From NCBI RefSeq assembly GCF_033958435.1, contig NC_134137.1, positions 60,590,001-60,654,000 of the forward strand: a stretch of DNA of 64,000 nt, written 5' to 3'. Below, piece by piece: positions 11,403-22,257 of this stretch. This DNA is from Carettochelys insculpta (lineage: Eukaryota > Chordata > Testudines > Carettochelyidae). Positions within the stretch are counted from its first letter, which is position 1. The number at the start of each line of letters is the position of its first letter. Below the pieces are notes generated by a model that searched no databases, was not told the DNA's origin, and worked only from the letters and a program-made list of their open reading frames with translations. The position numbers and the translations under genes are program-made.

Positions 11403-14400
11403 CACCCTGAAAACCCCGTTGCGACCAGATCCACCGTGTACAACGAGCAGGGTCGCGGGGTAAAATCCTAGGAGCATTGGGAGAGGCTTGTCTGTGGCTT
11501 AGCCTGGTGCTCTGGTGTGGTTGACTTGGTTTGGCTATTACCTTAATTTATTCATATGTCACCCACATTCCTCAACATAAAGAACATTTCATTCCCAAAA
11601 TGTTGATTTTTACTGCACAAATGGAAAAGATAGGAAAATAATTTAACCTTCAGCAATTGGTGTGTTAAAATTGGGAGAAGTGGAACCAAGCCAACTTGTC
11701 TGTGAAAGCACAGCAGTGTTGCCCATGACAGGTCTTTAAATGGCAACATTGTGTTCTTGTCACCCATTTATGATGATGAGTGGACGGATTCCCCCATCTT
11801 GCATCCTGGAATGTATGCGGGAGGAGGAGTGGAACCAGGGAGATGTTTGCAGGCAGTTTTGCATGGGCTGCACACAGCCTGACCTCAAAAACTGCTTTTT
11901 TTGAAGCTCAACCAGATGCCTCAACATCTCTGATTGGTCCTCCATAATCCACAGCATCCCACTGTGCATAGCATATTCATTCTCCTTGGATGGTCTCCAT
12001 GTTTTTCAGTGAAAGCATTTAGGCTCTTAGTTCCATGTTAGCGGTCCGAGAGGTGTTTCTTATCTCACTTAGTATGTCACACATACTCCCCCTCCCACAT
12101 CTGTGAAAGCCTCTACACCTGTGTGGAGGATGTGCTAACTGTCTGCAGCAAGGCATGCAAAGCACAACGCAACCTTGGCAGCACATGTTCTGGGCCTAAT
12201 GCAAGGTTGCCATTTAAAAAAAATTCTTATTACACTCCAGGACAAGCCAGAACACAATCAGAATCCTTTGTTATTCAATGAACTGATTTGCTGTTCAAGC
12301 CAAGGTGGAGGTATGGCCCAGCCTCATGCAGCAACTTGTGGGAGGCCCGCGTGGGATGACCTGGTGGACAATGCACCATCCTGCTAGAAACATGGATGTT
12401 ATTTTGGGATCAGGGAGTAGCATTAAGCCTCTCAAATTGCAGTCTCTGTCTGAGCCAGCTTTAGGAAGCTGGGAAGGAAGGAATACCCAGGAAGCCCACC
12501 CCACCCTTCCCTTGAAGCTGCTAGTAGCAGTTGCCCTGGATTTGCAGACTCTGAGGTTAAGACTGACTTAAGCTCCTGCTAAGCTCTGTGGTCATTCAGT
12601 TCCCATTTAGCTCCACACAGCGGTTATTAAACACACTCCTCCTACCCCCAGGACTGCAGCAGGCCTGGGCAGTTCCGTGTTGGCTGCACTAGGCGCCCTT
12701 TCTCTATTGCTTTTAGTAGGAGCACTTCCAGTGACAAAATTTGCACTGCCTCCCTCGTGTGTTATGAATGATCCTTCACTTCCCTTGTCTTCTGGTCCAT
12801 CTGTCAAAGTTCTGCTGCATGTCCCTTCTGCAGCTCTTCTCTCCCACCTGTTCTTTTCATAGACGTCTGTTTGTCTGGCTAGACTGCAGCTGGGCTTGCA
12901 AAGACTTTTCTCTCCAGAGACCAAGAAGATCCACCACCCTCCTGTGTACTGCCGGTGGAGTGCATTTGGGAGTGCTAAGTTGCCATGATCCCCTGGGCTG
13001 GCAAGTTCCTTGAGCTGACCAAACAGAATAGGAATTCACACACTCCCAGGGTTTAAGGGGGGAGAGGCTGTCTTCTGTGTTGTTGGCAGCTGTGCAGCAG
13101 AGCTGAAAATGATCTCCAGAGCAGCACTACAGGACACCTGAAGACCAATTCAGTAGACTTACAGAGTGCAGTGCCTACACTGTCTGTCCACCTAGCGATA
13201 CTGAATTATGTGCTCTCTCTTTTGTGGAGGTGGAGTCATTAAGTTGCTACCACAAGCAGGGGAGGTCAGCAGAAGGGATCCAGTAGCATAAAGGCATATA
13301 TTGTTAGGACAATGCAAGGTGGCTTCCATCATCTTACATTTGTAGTGTAGCCCAGACCCTCAATAAATGGGAGGTTGTGACTAATGCAGTCAAAGACTCC
13401 TCAGCCTCATTACTATGCCTCTTACTTGCTTAATCCAACAGTGAAGAGGCTGAGGAAACACACGGAGACCTGCTGAATCTGTGTGCCTGGGCATGACACC
13501 AGAGAAGCTTTCAGAAAAGTTGGGCTTGTTTTGCTTCTACCCATCTGTGTGGGTCTTCATAGTCACAGTAGACGCTGTAAATGAAGCCCTCAATTGAAAC
13601 TGTAAAGGGCACGATCCATAGTCTATGCAGACTGAAGGATGCCTACATACCAATGTGTCAGCTATTAATGCATTAATAAGTAAAGCCAGAGATGTCTCGG
13701 GACGAGGATGGGATAGTACCTCTGTTGAAGGAGCAGGTTGTGCTCCTTTGGGAGTCATTTATTTGCTTTGGGTTCCACCTATGCCAAGTTCTTATCTGTG
13801 GCTCCAAGTAGCTGTTTGCCTCCAAGTGGCTACACCCAGGAAACTGCTTCACTGAGCAGGCCAAACCAGGTGAGGGTGGCCAATGGGTCTCTCACCCTCA
13901 GCGACCTACAGAAACCGCCTTTCCCTAGGGAGTGAAGATTGCTCCATTAGAGCGAGTGGAGAATATCAGTCTGTAATTCCATGGCCATGAAAGGGTTCAG
14001 CCGCATGCTCTGGGGCACAGAAAGCATGACAGGCATAGAAGACATTCTGGTCTCCCACTGCCATTTAAAAAGTCCTGAGCTATAATAAATCTTTGTGGCA
14101 CTGGAATCTGGCTTCCACAACCGAGACCATGGGATTGCCCCGGGCAATGGTTTTCTCACTTTATATAAACTATAAAAAGGTGTGTGGGCAATTTTTAGAC
14201 ACACAGCTTATATTCTTATATACTTCACCATAATCATCAGTGATGGACCACCGACATATAAGTAAATCCAAGATGTTAACTCAGGGAAAAGGTTCTGGAG
14301 CCATAGTGGGAACTACGTAGTCATGCCATCCATCAGGAAGATGCCAAGAATCTGGCATCCCCCATATCCTGCTCCCATTGTCTGCTCAGTTCCTTCCAAA

Positions 14401-14818
14401 TGTGGTAAGTGAAAATGAATCTCATTAAAAAGAATGGCCTTTTTAACTCATTGTTTAGAAGAAGTCAGTTTTATTCTGGCATAGAAGAACAGGCAGCTGT
14501 GTAGCAACAAATGAGACTGTATACCCAAAATTACCCTATTAAAAATGAAACACAAGGAAGAGGGTGGAGAGACAAAAGGTAGATTTTGATGGAAATTTGG
14601 TAGAATTAGTACAGTTTAGTAAACTGTGAAATTCATGTTGAAAAACATAGTAAAGTATCTTGGAGATATGCATCTTACATACAGGCACTGCAAGACAAAG
14701 AAAGTGGTAGTTTTGATCATTTATGCCCACAAATATTATAAACTGTGATGAAGAAGGGTTAGAGGAACACTGACTGGAACACAAATCAGGTGTTTGTCCT
14801 GTCTTAAAAATTAAATTC
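11403..14818. other. Intergenic DNA, no gene recognised
   Basis: The sequence has only short open frames without recognisable domains. At 13342-13362 a GTAGTGTAGCCCAGACC motif resembles the right end of the GTCTACAC-type MITEs, so part of the preceding sequence may be such an element, but no left end could be paired with it. Confidence 0.35.
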
Positions 14819-14820
14819 TA

Positions 14821-15480
14821 CAGTAAACCCTCGATTTAACGGACTCATGGGGGGAAGGGGTGCCTGTTAATGCCGAAAATCTGTTATATCTGAATGATGA
14901 TACTGTACGATGATGCACTACCTTCCCAGCCCATCACTCACTCCTGTCCTCACCCCCACATTCCTTCCCCCCTCCTGCCCCATTCTTCCCCTCGCACCTC
15001 CATCTCCCTCTCCCAACTACCAGGAGAGGAGCTGAATGCCGCCCTGGCTCCTTGCACTGCCTGCAGTTCTCAGCGCTGCAGCTCCTCCAGCCACCGGCTC
15101 CGAGCCGCCTGTGCAAAGGTAGAGTGTGGCCACCTCCAGCCTGCCAGCGGGCAGCAGCCTCCCACACCGTGGCAGCTGCTCAGCGCCGTTGCAGGCAGCA
15201 GCAGCTGGGTGCCAACATGCTCCACAGACACACGGCTGGGGGTGGAGAGCTCCTGCACCCCACCACTGCCCCTCCCCCAGGTTCCTCTGGACCTGGTGGC
15301 CCCAGTTGCTATGGTGGCCCCTCTGGCCCTGGCAGCCCTACCATTCTGGCAGCTCCTCCAGCCCTGACAGTGGCTTTGGTGAGTCTCCAGCATATATTTG
15401 GGGGCAGAGTGGCCTGGCAAACAGTGTCCGTTATTTCCAAAGTCCGTTGTATCGGGGTCCGTTAAATCGAGGGTTTACTG
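14821..15480. mobile_element. Complete Tigger-like nonautonomous DNA transposon with 24-bp TIRs
   Basis: The first 24 bases, starting CAGTAAACCCTCGATTTAAC, are the exact complement of the last 24, and TA dinucleotides flank both ends (14819-14820, 15481-15482). This is the target pattern of Tc1/mariner-Tigger elements. The interior (about 14930-15370) is strongly C-rich on the + strand and GC-rich compared with the surroundings; overlapping open frames there reflect composition, not genes. No DDE transposase is encoded. Confidence 0.85.
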
Positions 15481-15482
15481 TA

Positions 15483-16202
15483 TATAAATCGGAGGTTAGC
15501 AAGGGTTTTATTTGGTCAATATAATGGACCCAAAATAGATTGAATAAAATCAAGACTAAGTGAAATAGTCTGAAAAATTTTCCTCTGGAAAATAGTCTTA
15601 AGGAATCATCATGATTACATATTTATCTCTGATACAATATTATTTTTGGAGTAAATGTATAGCAAGGCCCAAACTGGAGCAAATGAGTTTTACCAACATG
15701 CTGTAAGTGGTCAGATGGCCTGTGTTGAAGATATGCTATTGATTTTATTCCACCCTACACACAGGGGTCCTATCTCCCTACATTTACTGAGCCCCATTTT
15801 CACCAATACTACACTGATTGCGACCCACCTTCCCAAGTGATTACCAGTGACAATTTCTTGGTGGAGGGACACAGATGTGCTATTCATCCTCAGGGAAACG
15901 GTGAGGGACATTTCAGATCTGCTCAAGGGAGTCCTGACTGTTCACAGAATAGAAGGCTGAGCCTACGCTGTCCCTTGCAGCACTAAAACTTTAGTTGTTC
16001 GGGGGTGTGAACAAACACCCAAGCGAAAGATGTTTTAGTGCTGAAAAGCACCAGTACAGACCGTGCTTTGGTGGGAGTGATAAAGCTACCGCCTCTTGGC
16101 AGGGTGGGATTTTTTTTTAAATCACCAAGAGAACACTCACCTGGGAATAAAGGAGGAATACACTGCCCACGTGACAAAGCTGCAATAGCAATGCAGACAG
16201 AC
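15483..16202. other. Intergenic DNA with a probable MITE fragment
   Basis: A segment from about 15955 has GAGCCTACGCTGTCC at its start and an inverted pair around 15983-16045 (GCACTAAAAC against GTTTTAGTGC), suggesting a foldback MITE that abuts the next element. Boundaries are uncertain. No gene is visible. Confidence 0.35.
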
Positions 16203-16499
16203 GGTACGTCTGCACTTACGGGAAGATCAATCCACTGGCGGGCGATCTTTCCAGGTTCGATTTAGTGCACCTAGTTGGGACGCGCTAGATCAAACTGTCA
16301 TGGCACCACCATCTACCTCAGTACTTCTGGCAATCGCTAGAAGTCAGGGAAGCCGACCACAGAGTTCCTCCCGTTGACCTCCTGCTGTGGTGATGGGGGC
16401 AAAAATTGATTTTAGATCAATCGACTCCAGGTACACAATTCTCATAGCTGGATTTGTGTACCTAAAAGTAATTTTTCCTCCAACTGTAGATCAGGCCTC
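16203..16499. mobile_element. GTCTACAC-type MITE (copy related to 44085-44390)
   Basis: It starts GGTACGTCTGCACTTACGGG and ends CTGTAGATCAGGCC, a diverged terminal inverted repeat. Internal blocks such as AAGATCAATC, a GACCTCCTGCTGTGGTG box and an ATTGATTTTAGATC stretch recur in the same order in the copy at 44085-44390. There is no coding capacity. Confidence 0.55.
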
Positions 16500-19400
16500 A
16501 GTTACATGGCTCCCATTGCTGTAATATATTGGAGCATCTCACTCTTCATGCATTATAATCATATCACCCTGGTGAGGCAAGAAAGTGCTAGCCCTCCTAC
16601 CTTATAGATTGCGTACCTCAGCACAGAGGGACTCAGTGAGTTGTACAAGTCACAAAGGAGATCTCTACCAGAGCAGGGAACTGAGCTCCAGGTTTCCAGA
16701 GTCCCTGGCTAGCAACACCACCCAGGACAGTCCTTACTCAGCATATGATCCTGATCCTGTCCAGGGCCTGTGGGCATGCTGAGATCAATAAAAAGGGTTA
16801 CCATAGTAGAACCGGGTTCAGCTTTGTAACCCATTGACTAATGGGCATCGCCACTATGAAGTTGGTTGGTCTGACAACATTTAGCACTGTTTCTTTTGAA
16901 TTGTTTTGCCAATGAGGCTCTGTGCTCTGTCCCCCATGGGAAAAGATTTCAGTTTCACTGAACACAAACAAATGGAATGGAAAAATGGGTAATAATGCAA
17001 TAAACAAAACCAAAAAAAAAAACCAAAAAAAAAAACAACCCAAAAACCCACCCTACCAAACTGAAAAAGATATAGAGGCAGCCACACAGAATTAAAGGGA
17101 GAATCTCTTTGAATCCCAAAAGTTAGAATTTTGGGCCCTTTTTTGGTCCAAAGCTGGAGGCTAAATTTTTCTCTTATGTGCACACAAGATTCTGACTCTG
17201 ATGTGAGAATATGTGGAAAAATCTAGACCCATCTTTTCCATCCCTGCTACACACAAGTGATTCTGTAACATACCTGCTCTTACAGTATTTTGCCATACTT
17301 TTGGCTCATTCAAAACCAGCAAGCTTGTGCATACTTGTCTCTTATGCCCAAATCTCTTCAAGTTCAGGGCAGTCGGCAGCTCCTAAAATGTGGTTAAGGT
17401 TTGGGGGTCTGTTTGGTTTTTTAACCATACCAAAATGCGTATGGCTAGTGAAAAGATGAGAAAAGTGCCATTGAAAAAAATACACCCATTTGTTTAAACT
17501 GGTTGAAGCCGTTTTCTGTAAATGTTTAGGACACTTACATGGAATAAGTACACATTCACAGTTTTTACATACTATAAAATAGATTTAAATGTTAATTAAT
17601 CTGATCCCTGTATCCAAGCTCTCTTGTAAACAGTAAGGACATTCAAGCACAACATTCTAAAATAACCGTCACAGCAGCCCTAACGTTTTGGGTTGATAAC
17701 AATCTCAGTATTTTTCACTTACACGTAAGTCTGATGAAATGAAACAAATCTGCTTAGGAGAACATTCAACATTTTCTCTTACAATAATTTTTTTTCGTTT
17801 GCTTAAAACTAATGGCTTCTTTCTGCAACTAGACTGAGCCACATGGAATCCTTTTCCAGTGTGCGACATCCCACTGACTCATCAGCAACTGACCCAATAC
17901 TGAGGAAATATGACCCCTCCCAGTTCTTGGCCCAATACGATACATGTTTAAAGTTTAGGTCTGCCAGGGTTACTTAACTGCTATCCCCTTGGATGCTCCA
18001 AGGATCGTACCATGTGGTGTCTAAAGCTGCCCTTCTTTCCTTCTGTCATACTAAGTTCAAAAAGCTTCTGGATAACCTTCACGTCATAGAAAACAGACAG
18101 ACACCTACCAAGATATCTGTAGGCTCTTCTTACCAGTGCAATAGTATGTCTTAGCCCTCTGTCTAGTCCAGTTTGCAACTGCCCATGCAGTAAGTGTTTT
18201 TCTTATATCCTCTGGAGACTATCACCGTTCTCTATGAAAAATACTGCCAGTCAGCATACATTTTTCCTTTCCTAATTTCCTCTCATTCCTAGCTCCTTCC
18301 TTAAAATAAACAAAACAAACAAAACAAAAACAAAAGAACCCACCCCAAAGCTCTTCTCAGCATCTCCTCCAACCCCAAACCCTCAGAAATATTTTTCTTT
18401 AATTATCAATCACCCAGCATGAACATATGTAGTTATAGTAATATCTTGCCTAAGATCAACTGCCAACACACTCTTATTGTCAGTGCAACATACAATAATA
18501 GTGGGGCTTATTTTCCATAATCATTGCAGTAATTATTGGTTTTTAAACCACACAGACTGCACAGCTTCCCTGAATGTAGAAAAAAAGCAAAGAAAGAGGA
18601 TAGAGGAAAATCTCAAAAGTTTAGATCAAGAGTGGAGGAAGATTAGTGTTTTCTGCATTCCACTCACGCAGTGGAAAAATCTTGAACAGTGGCGTTTTGT
18701 TTCGTTTAATTGACTATCCCAAGAAGGCAGAGGATTCTGTTTATACTCCTTCGAGTGTAATTTAACATCCTTGTTGAAAAATGCCCTTTTTTCACTTCCA
18801 AGTTAAAAGAAAAAAGGATAATTTTATTAACTGCAGTGAGAGTCAGTGAGAATGGAGCAGGCCACTGGAACTTCAGGATGCAGGCTGATCAAAGAGCCGA
18901 AAGAAACGGACATTCATCCTAGAGATTGGACATTCTTCTTATCTCTCCCAGTGTCAAATCCTTGTAGTTTTATTTGGGAGATAAAGCAGCGGAGGTTCAA
19001 ATGAGACAGGGGTGCTCTCCCTTTCAATACACAAGATGCAGCTCCAGTGAAAGCTACGTGATTACCACAAGCGAACAGACCCTGTTAGCTCAAGCATCCT
19101 CCAGTCAAGACCGTACTTTTTATTAACAGACTGAACCCTGAACTGCCCAATGCATCAGACTTTTTCTAGCCACAAGTACAACAACCCAACTGTGGAATGG
19201 ATTTCTCAGGCTCCTATCCATAGCATTTGAATTGTAATGATCAAGTGGACTCCTCTGCAAAGGCACTAAAGTCTGTTTTCACAGTGCAGTCAAACTCTCC
19301 TAAAGACAAATAGGATGCTGGAGTCCAGTTCTTCATTATGGAGGAGATATTTGGGCAAATCCTCAGCTGGTACAAACCGTCAGCTCCTCTGACTTCAATA

Positions 19401-20667
19401 GAAATTTAATAACTTACCCCAAACGTTGAGCTGACCCCTGAGCATTTCCCTTAGTTTTGTAGCCTAGATGCACTCAAAGATGCTCTAGGCTACCTCAACA
19501 TAGCAGCCACCACAGAAATTAAATCACTTTTGCATGCCCATGCTACGCTCCTTTTGACCATGAGTGCTTGCACTGACTGAACAGTCGGTGTGGGGAATTG
19601 TGGGACAACTCCTGAAAGGCAGCAAGAGTTGGTGTAAGCAATGGAGTGTCCACAATGACACCACATCAACCCAACAATACTGACTGAAGCATTAAATCTC
19701 TTCTGGGAGTAGAGTTCAGTCAGTGTAGTGCACAAGATACATAGATGTGCGCTACATTTCAGCGTAGGTGCTTAGGAAGTTAGCTTGATGTGAGGTACCT
19801 TACTTTGAGATAGCTTTGTAGGGTAGACCAGGGCTAAGTGTGTTCATTTTTATGCAACACCCTGGTCCAAGTTGTTTAGTTTAGTATTTCCTGGTGTTTC
19901 TTTTACGCACTTCACTGCGTACTTCTTCAGAGCAGCAGCAAAGTGACCTGGTTTTGGGAAAGTAGTGCAATCCTTCCAAGGTGTTGTGGTGTGGCATAAT
20001 CCAGCTGCAATGAACATTTGGATACTGGGAAACCACAGAGATATCATGCAGGGCTTTTGCAGCAGAAGAAATTTCAGTCATCATACAGCATGGAACAGGT
20101 GTAAGGACCCACCTTTGAAAGGACATTTTAGTGGGTGGATAAAAATAGCAGCCAGCTACCATGAGAGAAAGCAAGATAGCTTGCAAAAGAATTAACATTT
20201 ACATTGGAAAAGAGTCTTTCAGCTGAATCTTTATCATGTGTGAAAACAGAGATTAAAATGGGCTACTCAGAGGAGAAACAGATAATAGGCAAGATGTCCA
20301 ATAAACCAAGAACGGGGTCACTTGGAAAAGGAGAATATAAAGATTGGTATTACCTACCAACATATAGTAAACACTACCAATTACAGAACTGTCAGGCAGA
20401 TTTACCAGCCCTGGCATGCGCACTCACCTACTCACTGACTCTTTACCATGACAACTGATGACAGGTGAACAAAATATAACTAGTTCTTCATTTTTTTTAA
20501 GACACCTACTGCAGGCAAAGGGGCAAGAGCAGGTGTTTCCAGGGCTGTATGAACATACTTCGCACTACACGACGTTTGACAGCCACACACTGCAATCTGC
20601 TTGACAAAAGTGGGTACGCATCAGTATGCTCCACGCTGCAGAGTGGGACAAGTCAAAACATGCAGAT
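16500..20667. other. Intergenic DNA with an eroded MITE near 19455-19842
   Basis: At 19813-19836 the motif TAGGGTAGACCAGGGCTAAG resembles the right end of the GTCTACAC-type MITEs; a TAGCCTAGATGCACTC stretch near 19459 may be the other end. An A-rich run lies at 17010-17036 and another near 18305-18335. I see no exon. Confidence 0.35.
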
Positions 20668-20879
20668 ACACATCTCTGGTAGAACTGGAAGGGACCTCTA
20701 GAGGTCATCGAGTTCCGTTCCCTGCACTCATAGCAGTACCTATTCACCATCCCTCACAGTTTTTCATTAAAATCATCCAACCTGCCCCAGAACCCTTGAA
20801 GGCCCCCTCAAGGATTGAGCTCTCATCCCTGGGTTTACAAGGCCAATGTTCTAACTACTGGGCTATGCCTTCACTGTGA
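20668..20879 (-). mobile_element. SINE with tRNA-Thr-like head and CR1-like tail
   Basis: On the minus strand the element starts with a tRNA-like head (about 20878-20815): TAGCCCAGTAGTTAGAACAT matches an A box, CTTGTAAACC matches the anticodon arm of tRNA-Thr with a TGT anticodon, and GAGCTCAATCC matches a B box. The acceptor stem is not preserved, so it is not a working tRNA gene. It ends (about 20725-20676) with CGATGACCTCTAGAGGTCCC followed by TTCCAGTTCT, the CR1 3' end also present at 2166-2220. A SINE of this form would have been moved by the CR1 machinery. Confidence 0.72.
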
Positions 20880-21168
20880 AGTCACTTCCCAGCCACCCAG
20901 AAGACCTAGGTTATGCCACTGACTTGCTGATCACTCGTCGCGCATCAGCCGTAACATCCTATGAAAGGCCTTGCAGTACCTGCTGCCGTCTTTCCACTTA
21001 AAGTCCCTTTTGAGTGCAGCAATAATAAAAGAAACATTCGAAGAATCCAGAAAGCAAAGACCTTCAAGATGGAACCCCTGGGGCAAGGAGAACAGTTTTC
21101 CTGCTTATTCACCTCGACAATATCCCTTTAAAAAGGTCATTTGTGCCCGAGTGGATTTTGCAATCATT

Positions 21169-22227
21169 TTTATTTTTAAAAAGAAACTGCTGAACCCAAC
21201 AGCAGGACAATGGGCATGAGTCAGCAATGTTTGTTTCTGGACGACATACATGATTCATAAAAAACATCAGTAACTTTAAAATAAATAGGAATAACTAGGT
21301 GGGGGAACAGGAATGGGGAAGTTAAAATTCTCTCCAGCAAAAGGAACAGATGTAAACACTGACATGCTGCTTCGTGAGGAAGGAACAGGCTGGTTTGGGC
21401 CCAAAGCCAGTTTAGACTCTCTTCTATAAGAATCCCACAGTGCTACTTTAATTTGAACAAGCCTGTGTAGCCTCATCCAACTGGTGTGGACCCTCCGTGA
21501 AAACTGGGGGCTGGAAAACTACTTCAGCTATGTTAAGATTAGTTGCTAAGCAACCCAGCCCCTCGATTTTGCAATCTGTGTGGCAAGGGAACAGGCAAAA
21601 GGAACCAAATTTCATCTTATGCAACAATAAAATACTATCTCAAGGTGCTAGAAAAAGTAGGTGGAAGACCCCTTCTTTTGGAAGGGTGCAATAGGTCTGG
21701 AGATCCTTTATGATGTAGTCAGCAAAGTTGCAGGGTCTTGTTCAAAGTTTCTCCACCGAAGAGGCTGTCAGCAGAAACATCACCAATAAATGGACACACT
21801 CTCTGGGGGAACTCTGATAGCTTTGTACCGTATGTTGAGACTGGAAACTTTCTTACAAGTCCAGACTCAAAACTAAGAACCCTTGCACACAATGCAACAA
21901 GTACAGCAACGTAACAAAGTATAAAAATTAAATTGCACTGCACACAGATTTTGCAGATAAACGCACAATAACTGATCATAATCATATCGTACAAACCATT
22001 AGTTAAAAAAATACCTTCTTGGATATTTTGAGAACAAGTTGAAATAGAGTCTTCGTGCAAATGTTCAACCTTGATCTAGAAGATGACTTGAAAATTCATC
22101 ATGGATGCATTCACTCCTTCCTTATCTGCCATATACACACACAGCGTTTTATCTTCTGCAATAGGATTAGGTTTAGGTAATCTGTTTCTTCAGTAAATAC
22201 CACCTTCTAAGTTCCACTGATGTATCA
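21169..22227 (-). other. WDFY2: WDFY2 3' untranslated region (extent uncertain)
   Basis: This is the minus-strand sequence directly after the WDFY2 stop. The first AATAAA I accept on that strand lies at 21169-21174, about 1.05 kb after the stop, but it sits in an AU-rich run and no clear downstream element is visible. A longer 3' end reaching further left is possible. Confidence 0.3.
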
Positions 22228-22257
22228 TCAAGACACTACAGGTGTCATATCCCACAA
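22228..22257 (-). CDS. WDFY2: WDFY2 window exon 11 (residues 392-400 and stop)
   Basis: A short terminal coding exon: after the acceptor TTTTTAACAG it reads LWDMTPVVS and then TGA at 22228-22230. The ending is identical to the mammalian C-terminus as I remember it. The exon continues into the 3' untranslated region. Confidence 0.93.
   Translation of the reverse strand: MWDMTPVVS

Noticed and set aside
14894..15524. Overlapping open frames of 116-157 codons on both strands
   Set aside because: They lie within the GC-rich core of the Tigger-like element at 14821-15480; overlapping frames on both strands are expected from composition.
20805..20879. A possible tRNA-Thr (TGT) gene on the minus strand
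   Set aside because: The anticodon arm and the boxes are visible, but the acceptor stem does not pair and a CR1 tail follows, so it is a SINE head.
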